DNA from: Paraburkholderia sp. HP33-1
Lineage (GTDB): Bacteria > Pseudomonadota > Gammaproteobacteria > Burkholderiales > Burkholderiaceae
Reading direction: 5' to 3'
NCBI RefSeq assembly: GCF_021390595.1
Contig: NZ_JAJEJR010000001.1
Coordinates: 3,286,001 to 3,350,000, forward strand
DNA length: 64,000 nt
The translations under genes were made by a program, and so were the position numbers. Positions 7,904 to 17,282 of this stretch are shown here, in pieces. Numbering within the stretch: the stretch's first letter is position 1; each line of letters starts with the position of its first letter. The notes under the pieces were generated by a model, which saw nothing but the letters and a program-made list of their open reading frames with translations, searched no databases and was not told the DNA's origin.

Positions 7904-9898
7904 TTACTGGAAGATGCCAAGCAGAGTCTGGAACAGTGTCTCTGCGGTCTGGATGACCTTGCTGTTGGCCTGATAGAGCTGCTGGTATTGAAGCAGGTTG
8001 GCCGCTTCCTCATTGGTATTGACGCCCGACACCGACTGCTGCGCCGACGTGATCTGCGTGACGAGCGTGCTTTGCGCGGTCGCCGACGCCTGGATCTGCG
8101 AGGTCTGGTTGCCGATGCTGTTGACGTAGTTCGCGTACGCGCCCGTCAGCGTCGCGGTGCCGCCCGAGAGCACCGTCGCCGAGGTCAGGTTCGACAGCAG
8201 TTGGGCGTTGCGGCCGTCGTTGGTCGCGCCGGTATTCGGTCCGATCGTGAACGAGTCGCCGTTGGCGGGCGTGCCGCTGAGCGTAATCGAGACGTTGTTC
8301 ATCACGCCCGCGCTCGCCGAGTTGCTCGGGTTGGTGATCGTCAGCGTCGCGCCCGAGCTAGCCGAGTACGGCACCGCGGTCGTCGCCGTGCTGATCGTGT
8401 ACGAGGTGGACGGGGAGCCTGCGACCGTCACCACCGAGCCGACCGGGAAGCCGGTGAGGCCGGTGCCCGACGTGTACGTAATCGTCGACGTGCTGGTCGG
8501 GGCGCTGTAGCCGGCCGATACCGTGCCTTGCGTGACCGTCATGCTGCCCGTGTTCGACGTCGACGCCGACGCGAGCACCGGCGCCGCCGCCGCGATCGCC
8601 GAGGGCGACGTGGTGGTCAGCGCGAAGTTGTCGAGCGCGCCGCTGGTCGGCTGGACCGAGAACGAATCGCCGGCCTTCATCGTGCCGCTCGCGACCGAGA
8701 ACTGCAGGCCGTCGATCGGGTTGGTCAGGTTCGTCGCCGAACCGACGATGTTGCCGGTCTGGTTGTCGGTCAGCGTGTAGGCGGTGCCGTTGTACGACAG
8801 CGTGTAGTTGCCCGTGGTCGGCTGCGTCGCATCGGCGAACGATGCGGAGAGCGTCGCGTTGCCGGTGTTCTTCGGGCTCGCATACACGGTCGGCGAGCCG
8901 ACCGTAAACAGCGCGCCGCCCGCGGTGCCGTTCAAGGTGAGGCCAAGTTCGTTCTGGTTGTTGACCTGCGCGGCGAAGCTCGTGGCGATCGCGCCGAGTT
9001 GCGCCTCGGCAGGATCGAGCGTTTGCGAGCGGAATTGCAGCAGGCCGCCCAGCGTGCCGCCGGACACGCTCGTGTCGGACAGGGTCTGCGGAGTCTGCGT
9101 CGCCGTCGAGCCGGCCTGGCCGAGATACTGGACCGACAACTCGCTCGGATCGCTCGTCGAAGTCGCCGTGCCGAGGTTGAAGCTGTTGCCGGCCAGCACG
9201 AGCGGTTGTCCGTTCGACATGAACAGGCTATAGCTGCCGTTGTCCTGCACGACCGACACGCCGACCAGTTGCGACAGGTTCGATACCGCCTGGTCGCGTT
9301 CGTCGAGCAGCTGGTTCGGCGGCTGGCCCTGGCTGCTTGCCTGCGTGATCTGCGTATTCAGCGACGCAATCTGCGCGGTGTAGGTGTTGATCTGCGTGAC
9401 CGTCGAGCTCAGCTGCGTATTGACGCTCGAGCGCAGCTGGTCGTACTGCTGGCCTGCCTGGTTGATCTCGTTCGCGAGCGTCTGCGCATCGCTGATCGCG
9501 GTCTGCCGCGTCGATACGCTCGACGCACTGTTGGCGACGTTCTGCAGGCCAGTAAAGAAACTGCTGATCGCGGTCGAAATCCCCGATGTCGGACTGCCGA
9601 CGAGGTTGTTCAACTGCGTGATCATCGTGTTGTACGTGCTGAGCGAGCTGCTCGACGACTGCGCGTTGTTCAGTTCGGTCGTCAGGTACTGGCTGTACTG
9701 GCGCTTCACGGTGTCGGTCGACACGCCCATCGGCATGTAGCCGGAGCCGGTATAGGTGCCGCTCGACTCCGAATACACCGGAGTTTCGAGCGTATAACCG
9801 GCCGTCGACACGTTGCTGATGTTGTTACCAGTTACCGTCAAACCCCATTGTGCGGCGTTCAGTCCGCTAAGGCCGATATCAAAGAGAGTGCTGGACAT
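7904..9898 (-). CDS. flgK: flagellar hook-associated protein FlgK (HAP1)
   Basis: 664 residues, longer than the 547 of enteric FlgK because of an extended Ser/Thr-rich centre. The N-terminus has the rod/hook signature (FDIGLSGLNAAQWGLTVTGN, then NISNVSTAGYT) and the C-terminus ends in the conserved EEAANLLQYQQLYQANSKVIQTA helix. The centre includes KAGDSFSVQP and GTPANGDSFTIGPN, related in pattern to segments of FlgL and FlgE. FlgK caps the finished hook and begins the filament junction. A FliA-type promoter lies 58-84 bp upstream of the start codon. Confidence 0.96.
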   Translation of the reverse strand: MSSTLFDIGLSGLNAAQWGLTVTGNNISNVSTAGYTLETPVYSESSGTYTGSGYMPMGVSTDTVKRQYSQYLTTELNNAQSSSSSLSTYNTMITQLNNLVGSPTSGISTAISSFFTGLQNVANSASSVSTRQTAISDAQTLANEINQAGQQYDQLRSSVNTQLSSTVTQINTYTAQIASLNTQITQASSQGQPPNQLLDERDQAVSNLSQLVGVSVVQDNGSYSLFMSNGQPLVLAGNSFNLGTATSTSDPSELSVQYLGQAGSTATQTPQTLSDTSVSGGTLGGLLQFRSQTLDPAEAQLGAIATSFAAQVNNQNELGLTLNGTAGGALFTVGSPTVYASPKNTGNATLSASFADATQPTTGNYTLSYNGTAYTLTDNQTGNIVGSATNLTNPIDGLQFSVASGTMKAGDSFSVQPTSGALDNFALTTTSPSAIAAAAPVLASASTSNTGSMTVTQGTVSAGYSAPTSTSTITYTSGTGLTGFPVGSVVTVAGSPSTSYTISTATTAVPYSASSGATLTITNPSNSASAGVMNNVSITLSGTPANGDSFTIGPNTGATNDGRNAQLLSNLTSATVLSGGTATLTGAYANYVNSIGNQTSQIQASATAQSTLVTQITSAQQSVSGVNTNEEAANLLQYQQLYQANSKVIQTAETLFQTLLGIFQ

Positions 9899-9955
9899 GC
9901 GTCATCCTGAAGGGCGACATCGCAGACGTGCCGCCGCGTTGCTGGAACATCCTCT

Positions 9956-9982
9956 TTAACGGCCCGCCGCGCAAAAAATTGA
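9956..9982 (-). promoter_or_regulatory. FliA (sigma-28) promoter for flgKL
   Basis: Read on the minus strand: TCAA, a 15-bp spacer, GCCGTTAA. The enteric FliA consensus is TAAA, 15 bp, GCCGATAA. The sequence closely resembles the fliC promoter at 54745-54771, which also has TCAA, 15 bp and GCCGTCAA with a T run at the start of the spacer. It lies about 58 bp upstream of flgK, as expected for a late (class III) gene. Confidence 0.85.
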
Positions 9983-10123
9983 GGGCCATTCCGCTTCGTT
10001 TGGGCTCCCCGCCGTGTTGCCGCGAAGCAGCCTCGTACGCCAGTGCAACGTTTGCTTCGCAGCGCGAAGCGTTCGCGTGCAACCGGGCGTCATGCGCACG
10101 GCCGCCGCGCGTCGTCTCGCCGT

Positions 10124-10897
10124 TCAGCGCGCCAGCGAGCGGCGCTTCATTTCGAGCTGCGTGATCAGCCGCTGCAGCGTGTTTTCGGTGCTGCCCGGCA
10201 GTGACAGGAAGCGGAAGCCGAGCTGATAGCGCTGCGTGCCGTTCGGCAGCGCGAGCGCTCGATGCGACACGAGCTGCAGATCGAGCGACAAACGGCCGAG
10301 CGCGCCGAGCGAAAGCTCGCAGTCCAACAGACGCGCGCCCATCGGCAGCTCGGCGACGCGCGGGTCGCTCGTGCGCATGCCGACGCCGCCGAGCGACAGG
10401 TCGTGCACCTCGAAGCGGAACGTGTCGCCTTCCGGCAGGCGGCCGGTACACATATAGGGTTCGAGAATCGGCGCGGCGACGCGGAAGTACTCGCGGCGCT
10501 GCACGTAGAACAGCACCTCGGGAAAGTTCGCCTCGAATGCCGGCAGTCCCTCGAAGCGCGTCTCTCGCGGCGTCGGGGTCGAGAACTCGACACGCACGCC
10601 GTCGGGCGATGCGTGGAATTGGCAGCGCGGCGCGCTGAGCAGCTCCTTGTTCTGATCGGAGAGCGCGCCCCAATCGAAGGTGAAGGTGCGCTCGCGCACG
10701 TCGACGTCGAGCAGGCGCGTGACGAGCTGCCCGCCCGCATATTCGACGGTGAGAAAGTCGCCACGGTTGACGAGATTGCGCAGCTGGACGCCAATTTCCA
10801 GCGGATTGCGGCGGCCAAAATCGGGCACGCCATCGTCTTGCGGGACGTGCGGCTGACCGTTCGCGTCGGTGTGGCCGTTCGACTGATTCATATCCAT
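10124..10897 (-). CDS. ycgR: flagellar brake protein YcgR-like (PilZ domain, c-di-GMP binding)
   Basis: 257 residues from the ATG at 10897; other possible starts are GTG 10981, ATG 10915 and ATG 10891, and none has a clear ribosome-binding site. An N-terminal YcgR domain (about 30-130) precedes a PilZ domain with the c-di-GMP motifs RxxxR (R135 to R139 in RREYFR) and DxSxGG (DLSLGGVGM at 166-174). YcgR proteins bind c-di-GMP and slow the motor through the stator or switch. It lies between flgK and flgJ on the same strand but has its own FliA-type promoter, so it is a late gene. Gene identity is firm; the start is not. Confidence 0.88.
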   Translation of the reverse strand: MDMNQSNGHTDANGQPHVPQDDGVPDFGRRNPLEIGVQLRNLVNRGDFLTVEYAGGQLVTRLLDVDVRERTFTFDWGALSDQNKELLSAPRCQFHASPDGVRVEFSTPTPRETRFEGLPAFEANFPEVLFYVQRREYFRVAAPILEPYMCTGRLPEGDTFRFEVHDLSLGGVGMRTSDPRVAELPMGARLLDCELSLGALGRLSLDLQLVSHRALALPNGTQRYQLGFRFLSLPGSTENTLQRLITQLEMKRRSLAR

Positions 10898-11031
10898 GGG
10901 CTTGCCGGTAAGCATGTTCTTGCGGGCGCATGCCGCGGCTTGGCCGTTGACATTGACGGTCTCATTGAGAAGCCGCGACACGCGCGTTCAACCGGACGTA
11001 ACAGCGCTATTCCGGTATCGGGTCTAGCTGA

Positions 11032-11058
11032 TTAGCGGCAATATCCAGCCAAAATTTA
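11032..11058 (-). promoter_or_regulatory. FliA (sigma-28) promoter for the YcgR-like gene
   Basis: Minus-strand TAAA, a 15-bp spacer and GCCGCTAA, one base off the enteric -10 consensus GCCGATAA. It lies in the 210-bp gap between flgJ and the ycgR-like gene, 51 bp upstream of the earliest possible start codon. The rest of that gap shows nothing I can name. Confidence 0.85.
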
Positions 11059-11191
11059 GGGGCTTTCAATAAATCTTCGCCGAAAATTTCCCGCAAACGT
11101 TAAACCCGTATCTGCCCCATGGTCGGTGATGTCGCTGGCCCGGCATTTGACGCCGCTATTCACGCCGTCCCATCGCGTGCATGATTTTTAA

Positions 11192-12190
11192 TCAGCCCAT
11201 TTTCTGCATGATCGACAACAGCTTTTTCGCGTAATGCGGGTCGGTCGCATAACCAGCGCGCTGCATGCCGTTCGCGAAGCCGTTCACGTCTCGCGACGAA
11301 TTGATCACCTGCGCATAACGCGGATTGCCCTTCAACAAGCTCGCGTAGTCGGTCATCGCTTCCTCGTACGAGTCGTACGCGCGGAATTTCTCGACCGTGC
11401 GATGCGGCTTGCCGTTCACGTATTCGGTCGTGACCGTCGACACGGTTTTGCCGGTCCAGTCGTTGCCCGCCTTGATGCCGAACACGTTGTGGCTCGTCGA
11501 GCCGTCGGCCTTCCTGATCTCGCTTTTGCCCCAGCCCGATTCGAGCGCGGCCTGGCCGATGATGAAGCGCGCCGGAATGCCGGTCGCCGCGCTGGCGGCC
11601 TGCGCCGGCGCGGCGAGCTTGTCGACGAACGCGTCGACCTTCGGCGAGCTGCCGTCCCCGCGCAATGGCGGCGTGAGCGCGCTATTGGCCGAGTAGGCCC
11701 GGCCGAGCGCAAGCTGGCCGTTCGCCTGGGCGTTGCCGAAGGCATGGGCAAGCGCGTTGAGCGCCGCTGTCTGGCCTTCGTCGCCGCCGCTGCCGCCGCC
11801 GAGCGCGTTGGCCATGCCGGTGAGACCACCCGCCGCGCCGTTCGCGCCGCCCACCTGCATGCCCTGGTTGCGCATCAGCTGCTTGAGCATCGCGTCGGCG
11901 ACGCCGATGCCCTTCTTCGATAGCTGCTGCGCCAGCTGCTGATCCATCATCGACGTGAAGGTCGCCGTGTCGTGCGAATCGAACGGACTGTCCTGCGGCG
12001 TCGCATCGCGCATGCTCTTGAGCATCATCTGCGTGAACACGGCGTCGAACTGCTGCGCGGCCATCTTCATGCCCGCTTGCGGCGACGCCTTGGCCTGCGC
12101 GCTCAGTGCGCCGAAACCCTGCACGTCGAGCGCGAACCGGCTGGTCAGATCGTTGGCGGAATTGACGTTATTGGTCGTATCCGAATTCAT
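11192..12190 (-). CDS. flgJ: flagellar rod assembly protein / peptidoglycan hydrolase FlgJ
   Basis: 332 residues. FlgJ has an N-terminal rod-capping domain (AAQQFDAVFTQMMLKSMRDA near 44-63, then QLAQQLSKKGIGVADAM) and a C-terminal glucosaminidase-type domain that opens the peptidoglycan for the rod (PARFIIGQAALESGWGKSEI, with the likely catalytic Glu in ALESGWG; later HNVFGIKAG and YASLLKGNPRYA). A Gly/Ala-rich linker lies between them. AAGGAG stands just upstream of the ATG. It is the last gene of flgBCDEFGHIJ. Confidence 0.95.
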   Translation of the reverse strand: MNSDTTNNVNSANDLTSRFALDVQGFGALSAQAKASPQAGMKMAAQQFDAVFTQMMLKSMRDATPQDSPFDSHDTATFTSMMDQQLAQQLSKKGIGVADAMLKQLMRNQGMQVGGANGAAGGLTGMANALGGGSGGDEGQTAALNALAHAFGNAQANGQLALGRAYSANSALTPPLRGDGSSPKVDAFVDKLAAPAQAASAATGIPARFIIGQAALESGWGKSEIRKADGSTSHNVFGIKAGNDWTGKTVSTVTTEYVNGKPHRTVEKFRAYDSYEEAMTDYASLLKGNPRYAQVINSSRDVNGFANGMQRAGYATDPHYAKKLLSIMQKMG

Positions 12191-12202
12191 CTGGCGTGCT
12201 CC

Positions 12203-13372
12203 TTAGATGATTTCCAGTTCGGCGCGCAACGCACCGGCTGCCTTCATGGCCTGCAAGATCGACATCAGATCCGCGGGCGTCGCGCCGAGCGCGTTGAGCC
12301 CCTTCACTACGTCGGCGAGGTTTGCACCGGCGCTCACCATTTTCAGCGCGCCGTTGTCCTGTTTCATCTGGATCTGCGACTGCTGCGTGGCCACGGTGCG
12401 GCCGTTCGAGAACGCGCCCGGCTGGCTCACCACCGGCTGCGTATTGATCACGACCGACAGATTGCCGTGCGCAACTGCGCAGTTCTGCAGTGTGACCATC
12501 TGGTTCATGACGATCGAGCCGGTGCGCGCGTTCAGGATCACCTTCGCGGGCGCCTGCGCGGGCCGCACGTCGAGATTCTGCAGCTGCGCCATGAACGCGA
12601 CCTGCTGCTGCGGATCGGCCGGCGCGCGCAACTGGATCGTGCGGCCGTCGAGCGCGGTCGCGGTGCCGCTGCCGAACGCGTTGTCGATCGCGGCGACGAC
12701 CCGCTGCGTGGTGTCGTAGTCCATGTCGTTCAGGTCGAGCTGCATCGTGCCCGCCTGCGACACCGCGGTCGGCACCGAGCGCTCGACGATCGCGCCGCTG
12801 GTGATGCGGCCGGCCGCCAGCTGGTTGACCTGCACCTTGCTGCCGTTCGCGCTCGCGCCCGCGCCGCCCACCGCGACGTTGCCCTGGCCGAGCGCATACA
12901 CCTGGCCGTCGGCGCCCTTCAGTGGCGTGAGCAGCAGCGTGCCGCCGCGCAGGCTCTTCGCATTACCGAGCGACGACACGGTGATGTCGATCGCTTCGCC
13001 GGGCCGCGCGAACGGCGGCAGCACCGCGGTCACCATCACCGCGGCGACGTTCTTCAGCTGGATGTTCGACAGCGTCGACTGCGAGTTGCTCGAGCCCGCC
13101 GCCTGGTTGTTGATCGAGATGCCGAGGTTCGCGAGCATGTTCGCGAGCGTCTGCGTCGTAAACGGCGTCTGCGTGGTCTGGTCGCCGGTGCCGTCGAGGC
13201 CGACCACGAGGCCGTAGCCGATCAGCGGGTTGTCGCGCACACCCTGAATCTGCACGAGGTCCTTCAGGCGCTCGGCGTGCGCGGGCGTCGCGGCTGGCAG
13301 CGCCGCACAGGCGAGTGCGACGAACATGAGTGCGCGGCCCGCGCGCGACAGCGTGTTGAAGACGTTACTCAT
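12203..13372 (-). CDS. flgI: flagellar P-ring protein FlgI
   Basis: 389 residues from the ATG at 13372, two bases after the flgH stop; GTG codons a few bases upstream inside flgH are less likely. A signal peptide ([17 protein letters not shown]) is followed by [26 protein letters not shown], the FlgI family start. Other motifs are [27 protein letters not shown] and the C-terminal [24 protein letters not shown]. FlgI forms the periplasmic P-ring in the peptidoglycan layer with the help of the chaperone FlgA. Confidence 0.96.
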   Translation of the reverse strand: MSNVFNTLSRAGRALMFVALACAALPAATPAHAERLKDLVQIQGVRDNPLIGYGLVVGLDGTGDQTTQTPFTTQTLANMLANLGISINNQAAGSSNSQSTLSNIQLKNVAAVMVTAVLPPFARPGEAIDITVSSLGNAKSLRGGTLLLTPLKGADGQVYALGQGNVAVGGAGASANGSKVQVNQLAAGRITSGAIVERSVPTAVSQAGTMQLDLNDMDYDTTQRVVAAIDNAFGSGTATALDGRTIQLRAPADPQQQVAFMAQLQNLDVRPAQAPAKVILNARTGSIVMNQMVTLQNCAVAHGNLSVVINTQPVVSQPGAFSNGRTVATQQSQIQMKQDNGALKMVSAGANLADVVKGLNALGATPADLMSILQAMKAAGALRAELEII

Positions 13373-13374
13373 GA

Positions 13375-14076
13375 TCACCACGGCGCCACGTTGAGGAAGA
13401 ACCGCTGCAGCCAGCCCATGTTCTCCGCTTCGTTTATGTAGCCCTTCGCGGAGTACTCGATTTTTGCGTCGGCGACCTGGGTTGAGTACACGGCGTTGAG
13501 ACTCGAAATCGTGTTCGGATTCACCACACCGGAAAAGCGCACAAATTCATTGCCCTGATTGATCAGCATCTGCTTCTCACCGCTCACGATGAGGTTGCCG
13601 TTCGCCTGCACGCCGGTCACCGTCACCGTGATCGTGCCGTTGAACGTATTGGACGCATTCGCGCCGCCGGTGCCGGCAAAGCCGTTGGCGCCGGTCGCGT
13701 TCAGGTTGGTCTTGCCGAACAGCCCACCGAGAAAGCCCGCGGTCGGTACGCTGAAGTTCGTGTTGCCGTTGCGGTTCGCATTCGCGCCCGAGGTCTTCGT
13801 CGCGTTGATGTTCTCGGCGATCACGATCGTGATGATGTCGCCCACATTGCGCGGCCGCTGGTCTTCGAAGAGCGGCCGACCCGCGTAGCCCGGGTTGTAA
13901 ATCGAGCCCGGTGCCTGCGACTGCGGTGGAAGCGGCGGCAGCGCGGTCATCGGCTGCTGCGTGATCGGTTCCTTCGGCACGAGGCCACAGCCGCCGAGCG
14001 CCGCGAGCAGCGCGAGCTGCACGAGAGCCTCAGCCGTGCGCGAATGAACCGGAGTACGAGTGGAATGCGACATCAT
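13375..14076 (-). CDS. flgH: flagellar L-ring lipoprotein FlgH
   Basis: 233 residues. FlgH makes the outer-membrane L-ring. The N-terminal signal ends in a lipobox (LAALGGC), so the mature protein is lipid-anchored. Family motifs: [32 protein letters not shown], then [26 protein letters not shown] and the tail [18 protein letters not shown] stands directly before two consecutive ATG codons, so either could be the start. The stop lies two bases before the flgI ATG. Confidence 0.96.
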   Translation of the reverse strand: MMSHSTRTPVHSRTAEALVQLALLAALGGCGLVPKEPITQQPMTALPPLPPQSQAPGSIYNPGYAGRPLFEDQRPRNVGDIITIVIAENINATKTSGANANRNGNTNFSVPTAGFLGGLFGKTNLNATGANGFAGTGGANASNTFNGTITVTVTGVQANGNLIVSGEKQMLINQGNEFVRFSGVVNPNTISSLNAVYSTQVADAKIEYSAKGYINEAENMGWLQRFFLNVAPW

Positions 14077-14102
14077 CCTTTACCGCCTTAAATGTCCAGT
14101 CC

Positions 14103-14891
14103 TCAAACCTGCATCTGGCTCAAGGTCTGCAGCATCTGGTCGGAGGTGTTCACGGCCTTGCTGTTGATTTCGTACGCACGCTGCGTCTGGATCATGTTCA
14201 CCAGTTCCTGCACGACGTTCACGTTCGACGCTTCCACGTAACCCTGATTGAGCGTGCCCGCGCCGTTCAGACCCGGTTGCGACACGTTCGGCGCGCCCGA
14301 CGATGCAGTCTCCGCGAACAGGTTCTCACCCTTCGAGTCGAGGCCGGCCGGGTTGATGAAGGTCGCGAGCTGCATCGTGCCGAGCTGCTGCGTGTTGCTC
14401 GAGCCGGCCACGGTGATCGACACCGCACCGTCACTGCCGATCGTCAGCGACGTCGCATTGGTCGGGATCGTGATCGCCGGAATCACCTGGTAGCCGCTCG
14501 ATGTGACGAGCTGACCCTGCGCATTGGTCTGGAACGAGCCGTCGCGCGTGTAGGCGGTCGTGCCGTCGGGCATCTGCACCTGAAAAAAGCCCGCGCCGTT
14601 GATCGCGACGTCCTTCGAGTTGCCGGTCTGCTGCAGGTTGCCCTGCGTGTACAGGCGCTCGGTCGCGACCTGCTGCACGCCGGTGCCGAGCTGGATACCG
14701 GACGGCAGCTCGGTCTGCTGCGTCGAGTTCGCGCCCGGCTGGCGGATGGTCTGGTACAGCAGATCCTCGAACACCGCGCGCGAGCCCTTGAAGCCGTTGG
14801 TGCTGACGTTCGCGAGGTTGTTCGAGATCACGTCCATCTGCGCCTGTTGCGCATTCATGCCGGTGGCGGCGATGTAGAGCGAGCGGTTCAC
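14103..14891 (-). CDS. flgG: flagellar distal rod protein FlgG
   Basis: 262 residues if translation begins at the GTG at 14891, which gives the normal [13 protein letters not shown]-terminus and has GGGAG eight bases upstream. The ATG at 14909 would add six atypical residues. FlgG builds the distal rod. The rod signature [20 protein letters not shown] is at 30-50, [21 protein letters not shown] in the middle and [23 protein letters not shown] near the C-terminus. It lies between flgF and flgH in the rod operon. Confidence 0.95.
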   Translation of the reverse strand: MNRSLYIAATGMNAQQAQMDVISNNLANVSTNGFKGSRAVFEDLLYQTIRQPGANSTQQTELPSGIQLGTGVQQVATERLYTQGNLQQTGNSKDVAINGAGFFQVQMPDGTTAYTRDGSFQTNAQGQLVTSSGYQVIPAITIPTNATSLTIGSDGAVSITVAGSSNTQQLGTMQLATFINPAGLDSKGENLFAETASSGAPNVSQPGLNGAGTLNQGYVEASNVNVVQELVNMIQTQRAYEINSKAVNTSDQMLQTLSQMQV

Positions 14892-14951
14892 TATTGTTCT
14901 CCCATGCAAAGCATTCGGAGCGCGCCTCGTAGCGCACCCCGTGGCAATCCG

Positions 14952-15710
14952 TTAGCTGAAGCTGAGCAGCTGGTTGGCGGACTGGTCATTCTTGTCGGCG
15001 TTTTCCAGCAACTGCGTTTGCATCTGGAACTGACGCGCGTTGGTGATCATCGAGACCATCGCGCTGACCGGATTCACGTTGCTGCCCTCGAGCGACGCCG
15101 GCGCGACCGTCACGGTCGGATCGGCGTCGGCGGGGTTGCCGTCGGCGGTGCGAAACAGGCCGTCATCGCCGCGCGTGAGCGTCTGCGGATCGGGATTCAC
15201 GAGCTTCAGCTGATCGACGGTGACGACAGCCTTGGGCGGATCGCCCGGGGTCAGCGCCGACACCGTGCCGTCCTTGCCGATCGTGATCTGCGCGCCCGCC
15301 GGCACCGACACCGGCCCACCGTTGCCGAGCACGACCTGATTGGTCGCGTTCACGAGCTGGCCGTTTTCGTCGATGTGCAGATTGCCCGCGCGCGTGTAGG
15401 CCTCGGTGCCGTCGGCGGTCTGCACCGACAGCCAGCCCGGTCCCTGAATCGCGACGTCGAGCGGATTGCCCGTCTGCTGGATCGGCCCCGGCGTGTAGTC
15501 GGCGCCCGGCGTTGACGACAGCACGAACGTGCGGGTCGTGTCGTCGTTGATCGTGCTGCCGTCGCCGAACGACATCGGTACGGCGCGGTAGGTTTCGAGC
15601 TGCGCGCGAAAGCCCGTGGTCGACGCGTTCGCGAGGTTGTTCGCGACGATCGCCTGCTGTTCGAGCGCCTGCGCGCTGCCAGACATCGCGGTGTAGATCA
15701 GCCGATCCAT
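14952..15710 (-). CDS. flgF: flagellar proximal rod protein FlgF
   Basis: 252 residues from the ATG at 15710; the frame remains open far upstream but that part overlaps flgE and is not coding. The N-terminus MDRLIYTAMSGSAQALEQQA and VANNLANASTTGFRAQLE is the FlgF form of the rod signature. AIQGPGWLSVQTADGTEAYTR and the C-terminal VSMITNARQFQMQTQLLENAD are typical. FlgF is one of the proximal rod subunits with FlgB and FlgC. Confidence 0.95.
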   Translation of the reverse strand: MDRLIYTAMSGSAQALEQQAIVANNLANASTTGFRAQLETYRAVPMSFGDGSTINDDTTRTFVLSSTPGADYTPGPIQQTGNPLDVAIQGPGWLSVQTADGTEAYTRAGNLHIDENGQLVNATNQVVLGNGGPVSVPAGAQITIGKDGTVSALTPGDPPKAVVTVDQLKLVNPDPQTLTRGDDGLFRTADGNPADADPTVTVAPASLEGSNVNPVSAMVSMITNARQFQMQTQLLENADKNDQSANQLLSFS

Positions 15711-15727
15711 GAAGAGGTCCCGTTCGC

Positions 15728-17239
15728 TTACAGGTTGATCAGGGTCTGGTCGACGCTCTGCTGGGTCTTGATCGTCTGCGCGTTTGCCTGATAGTTGCGC
15801 TGCGCGGTGATCAGGTTGACCAGCTCGCTCGTCAGATCGACGTTCGAGTCCTCGACCGCGCCGCCTTGCAGCACGCCGTGATTGGTCGAGCCCGGTGTCG
15901 AGATCTGCGCGACGCCCGAGGCCGCCGTCTGTTCGTACTCGTTGTTGCCGAGGTCGACGAGGCCGTTCTGGTTCGAGAAGTTCGCCAGCACGATCTGGCC
16001 GAGCGCCTCGGTCTGGCCGTTCGAGTAGTTGCCCGTCAGCGTGCCGTCGGAGCCGACCGTGAAGCTCGTCAGCGTGCCTGCCGCATAGCCGTCGGTCGAC
16101 AGGCTGTTCACGCCGTCCTTGCCGCCGTATTGCGTGGTGCTGCCCATGTTCAGCGTGATGTTCTGCGGCGTGCCCGAACCGTCGGTAGTCGGGACCGACA
16201 GGGTGAACGCGCCGAGCGTCGAGGTCGCGACGCCGCTCGCGTCGGTCGTGCTGACCAGCGTGCCCGACGAATTGAAGTTCGCCGTGCCGACCAGCGTCGC
16301 GGTGCCGGTCGAGGGGCCAGCGTACACGTCCCACGTACCCGAGCCCGTCTTCGCGAAGTACATGTTGACCGTCTGCGAGCCGCCGAGCGAATCGTAGGCC
16401 GTCGTGCTCGTCGAGTAGTTGTAGGTCGACGAGCTGGTCTGGTCGAACGTGGTCGGGTTCTGCGTGATCGTGTAGCTGTCGCCGGCCGCCGGCGCGCCGC
16501 TGAAGGTGATGCTCTCGCCGTTGCCGAGCGTGATCGCGGTGCCCGCCGTGAAGGTCTGGGACGCACCCGTGACGCCGGTCGTCGTGTCTGTGACCGTGTA
16601 GGTGGTAGTGGTCGGGAAGTTGATCGTGTAGTTGTCGGTGTTGGTGCCCGCGGCCGCGTTGGTGATCGTCGCGCCGGTCGTGCTCAGCGTACCGGTGTTG
16701 GTGCCGGCGGGCGTCGCGGTCGGCGAGCCGAGCATGATGCTGTCCTGCGCGTTCAGGTTCAGGCCCGCAGTGATCTTGCTGGTCGCCTGCGGCGCGATAT
16801 TCGCGGTCGGCACCGTCAGCGGCACGGTCTGCGCGGAGTTGATGATGCCCGAACTGTTCGCGGCGTAGCCCATCAGCTGGAGGCCCTGCGCGTTCGTGAT
16901 GTAGCCGTTCTTGTCGAGCTGGAACACGCCGTTACGCGAATAGGTCAGCGTGCCGTTGTTCGACATCTGGAAGAAGCCGTTGCCGTTGATCGCGACGTTC
17001 AGCGCCTGGTTCGTCGTCGTGATCGTGCCTTGCGAGAACTGCTGCTGCACTTCCGAGAGTTTCGTGCCGATACCGATCTGCTGGTTCACCGCGGTCGCGA
17101 CGGAATTGGCGTACATGTCGGCGAATTCGGCGGTGCCGCTCTTGAAGCCGACCGTATTGGAGTTGGCGATGTTGTTGCCGATCACGTCGAGATCGCTCGA
17201 CGACGCCGACAGACCGCTCAAACCTGTTTGGTAACTCAT
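15728..17239 (-). CDS. flgE: flagellar hook protein FlgE
   Basis: 503 residues, about 100 longer than enteric FlgE. FlgE polymerises into the flexible hook. The N-terminal MSYQTGLSGLSASSSDLDVI and NNIANSNTVGFKSGTAEFAD and the C-terminal LTSELVNLITAQRNYQANAQTI are the conserved axial segments. Most of the extra length is in the surface part; residues 203-262 (TDNYTINF, YTVTDTTTGVTGASQTFT, GAPAAGDSYTI) closely match the central insert of FlgL in this window. It lies between flgD and flgF. Confidence 0.96.
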   Translation of the reverse strand: MSYQTGLSGLSASSSDLDVIGNNIANSNTVGFKSGTAEFADMYANSVATAVNQQIGIGTKLSEVQQQFSQGTITTTNQALNVAINGNGFFQMSNNGTLTYSRNGVFQLDKNGYITNAQGLQLMGYAANSSGIINSAQTVPLTVPTANIAPQATSKITAGLNLNAQDSIMLGSPTATPAGTNTGTLSTTGATITNAAAGTNTDNYTINFPTTTTYTVTDTTTGVTGASQTFTAGTAITLGNGESITFSGAPAAGDSYTITQNPTTFDQTSSSTYNYSTSTTAYDSLGGSQTVNMYFAKTGSGTWDVYAGPSTGTATLVGTANFNSSGTLVSTTDASGVATSTLGAFTLSVPTTDGSGTPQNITLNMGSTTQYGGKDGVNSLSTDGYAAGTLTSFTVGSDGTLTGNYSNGQTEALGQIVLANFSNQNGLVDLGNNEYEQTAASGVAQISTPGSTNHGVLQGGAVEDSNVDLTSELVNLITAQRNYQANAQTIKTQQSVDQTLINL

Positions 17240-17282
17240 GACGTACTCCGTATCTGGAAAGTCGTAACTGGATGGATCCGGC

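Noticed and set aside
7988..9910. 640-codon plus-strand open frame over flgK
   Set aside because: Antisense to a clear FlgK; translation is an Arg/Ala/Val-rich low-complexity sequence.
14952..16334. Upstream extension of the flgF frame into flgE
   Set aside because: The extra 208 codons are Arg-rich and overlap flgE on the same strand; the ATG at 15710 gives the normal FlgF start.
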